From Sphingobacteriales bacterium (GTDB lineage: Bacteria; Bacteroidota; Bacteroidia; Chitinophagales; Chitinophagaceae): a stretch of 64,000 nt of DNA. A program made the translations under genes and the position numbers. Positions 60,590 to 64,000 of this stretch are shown here, in pieces. Numbering within the stretch: the first letter of the stretch is position 1; every line of letters begins with the position of its first letter. The stretch covers positions 186,001-250,000 of the forward strand of contig JACRJO010000018.1 in NCBI GenBank assembly GCA_016219985.1, given 5' to 3'. The notes under the pieces are model-generated. The model saw only the letters and a list, made by a program, of their open reading frames with translations, was not told the origin of the DNA and did not search any database.

Positions 60590-62824
60590 TCAGATTGAAC
60601 TCAGGGCTGACCCTGCCTCCTCCTTTGACAAATAATTTTCGATTGATGTATCGTAGCTTTCTTTCCATTCCCGGATACTTCCCCATTCCATGCCATCCAG
60701 TTCCACACTGCCATCGGTCACCATACCCAGTTCTTCAAAGGGGTGATCGCCCAGTGCCTTTTTCAAAGCTTCCAGGTTTTCTTTCTTTACAGAAATCACC
60801 ACGCGGCTTTGCTTTTCGCCGAACCAGTACGCGTCTTTCCGGATCCCGCTGTCGCTGGCCACCACGTCAAAGCCCAGGTTAAGGGGAAAACCCGCTTCCA
60901 GCAGGCTGATAAACAACCCGCCTTCACTGGTATCATGCGCCGATTCAATCAATCCTTTACCAATCAGGCTGGCAATTGTCTGCTGCAGAGTCCATTCTTC
61001 CTCGATATCAAATTGGGGTGCGGGGGATTTTTCCACCCCCCTGATTTTTGCCAGGTACTGGGACGAATTGATATCATTCCCTGAAGCACCGATCAGCAGG
61101 ATAAGATCACCCTTCGCTTTAAAATGAAGGGTCATTTTTTGACTCACATCTTCCAGCAGTCCCACCATGCCAATGGTCGGCGTGGGATACACAGGGCCAT
61201 CGGGGTTCTGGTTATAGAAACTTACATTACCACCGGTCACGGGGGTATCAAACCGGCGGCAGGCTTCGCCCATTCCCCTGATGGCCTGGACAAACTGGTA
61301 GTAAACTTCCGGATCATAGGGGTTTCCGAAATTGAGGCAGTTGGTCACCCCCAGCGGCTGACCACCGCTGCAAACAATATTGCGGGCCGCTTCACTCACC
61401 GCGATCATGGCTCCTTTATAAGGATCCGCAAATACATAGCGGCTGTTGCAATCTGTGGTTACGGCAATCCCCTTTGTGGTTCCTTTCACCAGTACCACCG
61501 CCGCATCCGTTGGCGCATTGGTAGAAGTATTATTCGTGCCTACCATACTGTCGTACTGGTTATAGATCCAGCGTTTGGAAGCAATGGAAGGCAGGCGAAC
61601 CAGTTGCTCCGCCACTTTGCGCAGGTCACCCGGAACCTCAACCGAGTCCGAATCAAATTTTTCCAGGTCCGCTAAATAGGCCGGTTTCCTGTATTCGCGG
61701 TCATATTGCGGGGCGCCGCCTCCCAGTACCAGTTCATAGGCCGGGAGAGATGCTTCCAGTTGCCCGTTCATGTAGAAATCCAGCAACCCGTCATCCGTTA
61801 CTTCCCCGATCACTGAACAGGGCAGGTCCCATTTTTCAAATACTTTTTTCACCTCCTCTTCCCTTCCCTTTACTGCCACGAGCAACATTCTTTCCTGGCT
61901 TTCGCTGAGCAGCAGTTCCCAGGTCTTCATATTTTTCTGGCGGGTCGGCACTTTATCCAGGTCAATACGCATACCCACTTCTCCTTTGGCACTCATTTCC
62001 GCCGTGGAGCAAATAATACCTGCGGCGCCCATATCCTGCATACCCACCACGGCGCCGGTCTGGATCACTTCGAGGCAGGCTTCCAGTAATTTTTTTTCCT
62101 GGAAGGGGTCACCTACCTGTACTGCGGGAAGGTCCTGCGCACTTTCAGCCGTAATATCCGCGGAAGCGAAAGAGGCCCCGCCAATCCCGTCTTTACCGGT
62201 GGCGCTGCCCACGAACATCACGGGGTTGCCCTTGCCCAGCGCCGTAGCCGAAACGGTTTCACCCGCTCTCACGATCCCCACGCTCATCGCGTTCACAAGC
62301 GGGTTGGTATGATAGCATTCATCAAAATAAATTTCACCGCCCACAGTAGGCACCCCAAAGCAATTCCCATAGTGACCGATCCCATGGACCACACCGGATA
62401 ATAAGTGCTGTGTTTTGTCTTCTTCAAGATTCCCGAAACGGAGTGAGTTCAGGGCTGCGATAGGCCGGGCCCCCATGGTAAAAATATCACGGTGGATACC
62501 CCCCACACCGGTAGCAGCACCCTGAAAGGGTTCGATGGCGGAGGGATGGTTATGCGATTCAATCTTAAAGACCACTCCCAGCCCGTCCCCGATATCCATC
62601 AGTCCGGCATTTTCTTCACCGGCTTTAACCAGCATGCGGCCTCCTTCGCGGGGAAGAGTCTTTAACCACTTGATGGAATTTTTATAACTGCAATGTTCAC
62701 TCCACATCCCGGAGAAGGCACAGAGTTCATTGAAGTTGGGCGTGCGTCCCAGTTTTTGTTTGATCAGTTCAAATTCGGCGGCTGTTAACCTGAGTTGTTC
62801 GGCTGTTTTTACGGTAACTTCCAT
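60590..62824 (-). CDS. purL: Phosphoribosylformylglycinamidine synthase subunit PurL
   Basis: Fourth step of purine synthesis (FGAR + Gln + ATP to FGAM). 744 residues, the small PurL type that works with separate PurQ and PurS, which are not in the window. LNELCAFSGMWSEHCSYKNS (N-terminal His), GDGLGVVFKIESHNHPSAIEPFQGAATGVGGI (about 77-108), MGARPIAALNSLRFG, and VVGMQDMGAAGIICSTAEMSAKG; second half HDTSEGGLFISLLEAG. The full AIR-synthase duplicate fold is present. Confidence 0.97.
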   Translation of the reverse strand: MEVTVKTAEQLRLTAAEFELIKQKLGRTPNFNELCAFSGMWSEHCSYKNSIKWLKTLPREGGRMLVKAGEENAGLMDIGDGLGVVFKIESHNHPSAIEPFQGAATGVGGIHRDIFTMGARPIAALNSLRFGNLEEDKTQHLLSGVVHGIGHYGNCFGVPTVGGEIYFDECYHTNPLVNAMSVGIVRAGETVSATALGKGNPVMFVGSATGKDGIGGASFASADITAESAQDLPAVQVGDPFQEKKLLEACLEVIQTGAVVGMQDMGAAGIICSTAEMSAKGEVGMRIDLDKVPTRQKNMKTWELLLSESQERMLLVAVKGREEEVKKVFEKWDLPCSVIGEVTDDGLLDFYMNGQLEASLPAYELVLGGGAPQYDREYRKPAYLADLEKFDSDSVEVPGDLRKVAEQLVRLPSIASKRWIYNQYDSMVGTNNTSTNAPTDAAVVLVKGTTKGIAVTTDCNSRYVFADPYKGAMIAVSEAARNIVCSGGQPLGVTNCLNFGNPYDPEVYYQFVQAIRGMGEACRRFDTPVTGGNVSFYNQNPDGPVYPTPTIGMVGLLEDVSQKMTLHFKAKGDLILLIGASGNDINSSQYLAKIRGVEKSPAPQFDIEEEWTLQQTIASLIGKGLIESAHDTSEGGLFISLLEAGFPLNLGFDVVASDSGIRKDAYWFGEKQSRVVISVKKENLEALKKALGDHPFEELGMVTDGSVELDGMEWGSIREWKESYDTSIENYLSKEEAGSALSSI

Positions 62825-62844
62825 GTAGGCAGAAAATTGAACCG

Positions 62845-62852
62845 CAAAGGTA
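62845..62852 (-). promoter_or_regulatory. -7 box TACCTTTG of purL
   Basis: Reverse complement of CAAAGGTA, 20 nt before the purL ATG. Confidence 0.6.
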
Positions 62853-62941
62853 AAGCATAGAGACCACTGAGGAGGCAGAACTTGTCAACTTTATACCGGC
62901 AATCACGGCAATATTGGCTATTATTGCGGGCTAAACCTCTT

Positions 62942-64000
62942 GTGTTGGAATACCTCCTGTTTGCCGGCTATCTTTTCCTGTTTGCCTGGCTGGTTACCCG
63001 GGTAAAATTCTTTACCCGTTCAGGGCTCAGTAAATCACAGCTCATCATCATTTTGCTGCTGAAAGTACTGGCGGGCATCTTCTACGGCTGGATCGGGATC
63101 TACTACAGTGGCTTTGCCCGGATGTATGATACCTGGAGTTTCCATACCAACAGTCTTTATGAATATCATTTGCTGCTGAACGACCCGCATGAATATTTCA
63201 CTAACCTGTTCCGGACCTCCTATACAGATGGATTTTCCCGTTTTTTTGAAAACAGCGATTCGTACTGGAATGACCTGAAGGGGAGCATTTTTATCAAGCT
63301 GCTTTCCGTTTTTAATATTTTCAGCCGGGGGCATTATTACGTGAATGTGATTTTCTATTCCTTCCTCACCCTTTTCGGAGCCCTGGCCATTTTCCGGGTG
63401 ATGAATAACGCTTTCCCCGGAAAACGGCCGGCCATTCTCCTGGCAACCTTCCTGATTCCCTCCTTTCTTTACTGGACCAGCGGCGTTCATAAAGAAGGGT
63501 TGATCTTTACCGGGATCGCCCTCTGTGTGTACAGCATTTATTTCGGGAACAAGGAAAAGCGGTTCAGTACCCGTAAAATCGCCGCCCTGATCACGGGCCT
63601 GCTGCTGGTGCTGACCCTCCGCAATTTCCTGGTAGTCTTATTGATCCCTGCCCTGCTGACCTGGGTGCTGGCTAATCGCTATCCGCAAAAAGGTAAATGG
63701 ATATTTGGCCTTGCTTACCTTTTTTTTATTGTCTTTTTCTTTACCGCGAAACACCTGAGCCCCCGGCTCGATTTCCCGATGGCCGTGGCGAATAAGCAAC
63801 AGGAGTTTATTAAACTGAAGGGCCGGACGACCGTACCTATCCGGGAACTGGAGCCCACGGCCTACGGCTTCCTGAAAAACACCCCGCAGGCTGTGGTGTT
63901 GACTGTGGTTCGTCCTTATCCCGGCGATGTGCACCATTTTCTATCCCTGGCAGCTTCTGTGGAGATCAACCTGCTGCTCGCCCTTTTCCTGCTGTTTCTC
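62942..64000 (+). CDS. Polytopic membrane protein, unknown function (3' partial)
   Basis: The frame is open from the GTG at 62942 to the window end (353 codons visible). Start is a guess; TTG at 62945 or 62924 are alternatives. At least eight hydrophobic segments are visible (LEYLLFAGYLFLFAWLVT, SQLIIILLLKVLAGIFYG, IFYSFLTLFGALAIF, AILLATFLIPSFLYW, LITGLLLVLTLRNFLVVLLIPALL, IFGLAYLFFIVFFFTA, and the last at the end). The loops SGVHKEGLIFTG and RPYPGDVHHF carry His and acidic residues in the positions expected for GT-C type glycosyltransferases or polymer synthesis proteins, but I do not recognise a family. Confidence 0.8.
   Translation, partial: MLEYLLFAGYLFLFAWLVTRVKFFTRSGLSKSQLIIILLLKVLAGIFYGWIGIYYSGFARMYDTWSFHTNSLYEYHLLLNDPHEYFTNLFRTSYTDGFSRFFENSDSYWNDLKGSIFIKLLSVFNIFSRGHYYVNVIFYSFLTLFGALAIFRVMNNAFPGKRPAILLATFLIPSFLYWTSGVHKEGLIFTGIALCVYSIYFGNKEKRFSTRKIAALITGLLLVLTLRNFLVVLLIPALLTWVLANRYPQKGKWIFGLAYLFFIVFFFTAKHLSPRLDFPMAVANKQQEFIKLKGRTTVPIRELEPTAYGFLKNTPQAVVLTVVRPYPGDVHHFLSLAASVEINLLLALFLLFL

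Noticed and set aside
63035..63937. Two open frames on the minus strand near the end
   Set aside because: They are antisense to the long membrane-protein frame that runs from 62942 to the end, which has clear hydrophobic segments.

Overview
The window is ordinary chromosome of a Bacteroidota bacterium, most likely Chitinophagaceae or a close relative. The signs are Bacteroidota promoter boxes (TAnnTTTG at -7, in two cases with TTTG 20 nt upstream), almost no Shine-Dalgarno sequences, a type IX secretion sorting domain, tandem GIN-domain adhesin-like proteins, a DUF4954 protein, a GLPGLI-like secreted protein, a TPP-riboswitch-controlled TonB receptor and many lipoproteins. I see no phage, transposase, plasmid or CRISPR. 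Most genes are housekeeping; the novelty lies in regulation, repeats and a few odd proteins.

Layout. 1-9 kb: ACC deaminase family enzyme (cut by the window edge), secreted protein, lipB, rluD, secreted protein, def, ruvX, ubiA-type prenyltransferase, SPOUT methyltransferase, secreted CotH protein with T9SS domain. 9-20 kb: MuiA-like protein, mutS, CHRD lipoprotein, SET protein, mgtE, glmS, DUF4954. 20-30 kb (mostly minus): der, era, lipoprotein, initiator tRNA-fMet, two GIN paralogues, TPP riboswitch with a TonB receptor whose signal peptide is out of frame, then ddl, PASTA and rhodanese genes, and a ferredoxin. 30-38 kb: LuxC-type acyl-CoA reductase, HtrA protease, GH13 amylase-like lipoprotein, ispH, short alpha-glucan phosphorylase-like protein lacking the expected PLP lysine, lipoprotein. 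38-46 kb: mntR-mntH (transporter fused to a universal stress domain), Crp/Fnr regulator divergent from icd, dCMP deaminase, rpsL-rpsG, ilvE. 46-64 kb: unknown protein, rdgB, ECF sigma factor with a probable anti-sigma partner, thioesterase, aroE, ComA-like protein, TPR protein, yidC, pyrG, proC, hldD, small membrane protein, purL, and a polytopic membrane protein cut by the end.

How parts work together. mntR and mntH form a self-contained manganese homeostasis unit with an operator-like dyad in front. The Crp/Fnr gene and icd diverge from a 193-bp spacer holding three TGA-N6-TCA dyads, two of which sit where the -33 promoter elements should be; this is the strongest candidate regulatory circuit. 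The ferredoxin and the LuxC-type reductase diverge from back-to-back promoters. Several genes (def, trmH, mgtE, rluD) have the -7 box only 3-6 nt before ATG, which implies leaderless mRNAs.

Spacers carry an unusual load of word-like degenerate repeats (about 10-11 nt units), palindromes and long inverted repeats. At least one 22-nt word is shared between spacers 49 kb apart, and one palindrome family member lies inside the ispH reading frame.
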